Positions 31,760-33,247 of a DNA stretch of 33,247 bases are shown one piece after another. The notes beneath the pieces were generated by a model, which was given only the letters and a program-made list of their open reading frames with translations, ran no database searches and was not told the DNA's origin. The stretch is taken from contig QMRB01000008.1 in assembly GCA_003649185.1 (NCBI GenBank), forward strand, positions 1-33,247. Direction: 5' to 3'. This stretch comes from Thermoproteota archaeon. GTDB taxonomy: Archaea; Thermoproteota; Methanomethylicia; Culexarchaeales; B10-G16. Numbering within the stretch: the stretch's first letter is position 1; each line of letters opens with the position of its first letter. Position numbers and translations under genes: made by a program.

Positions 31760-33076
31760 TTACTTTCTCAATTTAACATATTCATATGCTTCCAAAGCGT
31801 TATCAAAGCAGTAATGTACACGTTGAAAACTCCTTCTAAATTCCGCAACTTTCTCCCTTATAGCCTTCGGATCCTTCCCATCGATTATAACCGATTTAAT
31901 GAAGTCAGCTATCTCCACCATCTCATTTTCCCTCATACCGAGCCTTGTAACTTCTGAAACTCCAAGCCTCATACCGCCCGGATTCTTGTAATGTCTACCC
32001 AACCTTACATCCCAGGGTAGAAGATTTCTGTTAACAAAGATGTTTGCTTCCTCCAGCTTCGCCTCTACTGGTGCACCTCCACCGAACTCTGAAACATCAA
32101 TCAATATGGTATGAGAAGCGGTAAAACCCTTCTTTTCACCTAGAACTTTGAATCCCCGTTCATATAATGCTTGGGCAAGAGCCTTAGCATTCCTCACAAT
32201 CTGTGAAGCATAAGTTCTTCCAAAAGCTAACATTTCAGCCAGAGCAACAGCTAAGCCTGCAACGTTATGGAGATGATGATTACTTACGAGGGCTGGAAAT
32301 GTAGTATTCTTTATTAGATCCCCATATTTCTCCACTGAAAGTATCATTCCATGTTGTGGTCCAGGTAAAGTCTTATGGGTACTCATGGAAATTACATCAA
32401 CACCCTCCTCGAAAGGTTTCTGGAAGCAGCCGCCAGCTATCAACCCGGCAACATGGGATGCATCATACGCAACCACTGCATCAAGGCTGTGAAAGACATC
32501 CGCCAACTCTTTAATTGGATGTGGAAAGAGAAAGACACTTGCACCGAACAGCGCCAATTTAGGTTTCACACCCTTCTTAGCTAGAGCATTAATTCTTTTA
32601 ATAGTTCTGTCAACATCTATATTCAACTCTTCCTCATCATAAGCGAAATAATTAACATTTAATCCGCGTACAGCGCCTGCAGTGCCTTTAAATTTTCTTC
32701 TGGCAGCTGAAATATGGCCGCCCCTAGGAATTGGAAGAGCAAAGATATGGTCTCCCGGCTCCGTGAAGACGGTGTAGAGCACTAGATTTGCCACAACTCC
32801 GGATATGGGTCTAACATCAGCGAAATCGGCATTATAAAGTTTCTTGGCGAGCTCCATCGCCATAACTTCTACTTCATCTAAATATTTGCATCCAGCATAA
32901 ACTCTATCGCCAGGCCAACCTTCAGCATATCTATTACAGAAATCGGATATTATTGCTTCTCTAACAGCAGAACTTGGAACATTCTCACTGGCAATAAGCG
33001 GAATAGACCTTTTAAACCACAGGTGATGCGCCTCTAAAAGCTCAAAGATCCGCTCATAGTAAGATCTAGGATTCAA
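31760..33076 (-). CDS. glyA: Serine hydroxymethyltransferase (archaeal type)
   Basis: 438 residues, normal for archaeal SHMT. Cofactor residues lie in YDASHVAGLIAGG (Asp205, His208) and MSTHKTLPGPQHG (Schiff-base Lys235); NRYAEGWPGDRVYAGCKYLD is the N-terminal active-site loop. It interconverts serine and glycine with transfer of a one-carbon unit to a (methano)pterin-type carrier. The start is TTG 33076, with a strong GAGGTGAG six bases upstream; the nearer ATG is out of frame. Confidence 0.92.
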   Translation of the reverse strand: MNPRSYYERIFELLEAHHLWFKRSIPLIASENVPSSAVREAIISDFCNRYAEGWPGDRVYAGCKYLDEVEVMAMELAKKLYNADFADVRPISGVVANLVLYTVFTEPGDHIFALPIPRGGHISAARRKFKGTAGAVRGLNVNYFAYDEEELNIDVDRTIKRINALAKKGVKPKLALFGASVFLFPHPIKELADVFHSLDAVVAYDASHVAGLIAGGCFQKPFEEGVDVISMSTHKTLPGPQHGMILSVEKYGDLIKNTTFPALVSNHHLHNVAGLAVALAEMLAFGRTYASQIVRNAKALAQALYERGFKVLGEKKGFTASHTILIDVSEFGGGAPVEAKLEEANIFVNRNLLPWDVRLGRHYKNPGGMRLGVSEVTRLGMRENEMVEIADFIKSVIIDGKDPKAIREKVAEFRRSFQRVHYCFDNALEAYEYVKLRK

Positions 33077-33120
33077 TGCATTCTCACCTCACCACGAAAT
33101 ATCATGTAGAAATTATAAGT
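33077..33120 (-). promoter_or_regulatory. glyA promoter and ribosome-binding site
   Basis: On the minus strand CTTATAATT (33110-33118) is a TATA box. GGTGAGGTGAG follows (around 33083-33093), a near-perfect complement to the 3' end of archaeal 16S rRNA ahead of the TTG start. Confidence 0.5.
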
Positions 33121-33189
33121 GTTTCTTCAATTGGAAAGAAAAAATTTCAGCAAATTCTTTACAATTATGAAAACAATACTGAAGGAGAA

Positions 33190-33247
33190 AGGCTCAGCCG
33201 GTTGATCCATCATCAACTATCAGTCAAGGCTGAACTCCTCATCGCCA
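33190..33247 (-). ncRNA. C/D-box sRNA (2'-O-methylation guide), cut by the window edge
   Basis: On the minus strand the order is: box C GCGATGA (33239-33245, one base off RTGATGA), a 15-nt guide, D' CTGA (33220-33223), a TAGT spacer, C' TGATGA (33210-33215), a 12-nt guide, D CTGA (33194-33197). GGC and GCC flank the ends and can form the terminal stem. The 12-nt guide complements CCGGTTGATCC, the 5' end of archaeal 16S rRNA. The sRNA's 5' end may lie beyond base 33247. Confidence 0.75.

Noticed and set aside
33198-33212. CCGGTTGATCC looked like the start of a 16S rRNA gene
   Set aside because: The match ends after 11 bases; the opposite strand is better explained as a C/D-box guide to 16S.

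Overview
The window is AT-rich archaeal chromosome. Evidence for an archaeon includes a TmcA-type RNA cytidine acetyltransferase, a four-subunit PorGDAB, a TrmB regulator, DUF4013, DUF354 and DUF116 proteins, TATA-box promoters, frequent TTG starts behind GGTG/GAGG ribosome-binding sites, a tRNA-Glu with a canonical 37/38 intron, and a C/D-box guide RNA. The gene content fits a TACK-type lineage (Bathyarchaeia-like is my best guess); the species cannot be read from the sequence.

Layout. 1-664: a frameshifted relic of an ACT-domain gene. 666-5059: membrane and surface proteins (a GT-C-like polytopic protein, a small acidic-tailed membrane protein, and a two-gene unit for an Ig-repeat surface protein and its membrane-anchored partner). 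5098-6353: a solitary TnpB element without tnpA. 6390-6952: remains of a decayed ferredoxin and aldehyde:ferredoxin oxidoreductase (AOR) pair. 6941-16366: a surface-glycan or N-glycosylation locus: nucleotide-sugar dehydrogenase, divergent SDR, flippase, GlcNAc-1-P-transferase-like GT4, TrmB regulator, DUF354 protein, Gfo/Idh/MocA oxidoreductase and a GlmU-like nucleotidylyltransferase. 16363-19282: porGDAB. 19380-22149: tRNA-Gly(UCC), DUF4013 protein, class V aminotransferase and a membrane-anchored methyltransferase. 22250-25290: tmcA and a DUF116 protein. 25291-25762: a gap holding a collapsed oppD/dppD relic. 26209-29093: NAD synthesis (nadA-nadC) divergent from a NAD-kinase-like protein fused to a winged helix. 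29198-31734: intron-bearing tRNA-Glu(CUC), an ATP-cone/nuclease/HhH protein, a membrane coiled-coil protein and an HExxH metalloprotease. 31760-33247: glyA and, upstream of it, a C/D-box sRNA whose D guide is complementary to the 5' end of archaeal 16S rRNA.

How the genes fit together. The glycan genes supply a nucleotide sugar (nucleotidylyltransferase), oxidise it (C6 dehydrogenase and Gfo/Idh enzyme), load it onto a lipid carrier (GT4) and flip it (flippase). The TrmB regulator is divergent from the DUF354-Gfo/Idh-nucleotidylyltransferase operon, and an inverted repeat brackets that operon's TATA box. POR makes acetyl-CoA and reduced ferredoxin, while the nearby AOR system is dead. The strongest candidates for new biology are the NAD-kinase-like/HTH fusion beside nadAC, the ATP-cone/PD-(D/E)XK/HhH protein, the divergent SDR, the TnpB whose RuvC-II Glu position is Gly, and the sRNA at the right edge. 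Four independent gene relics show active gene loss here.
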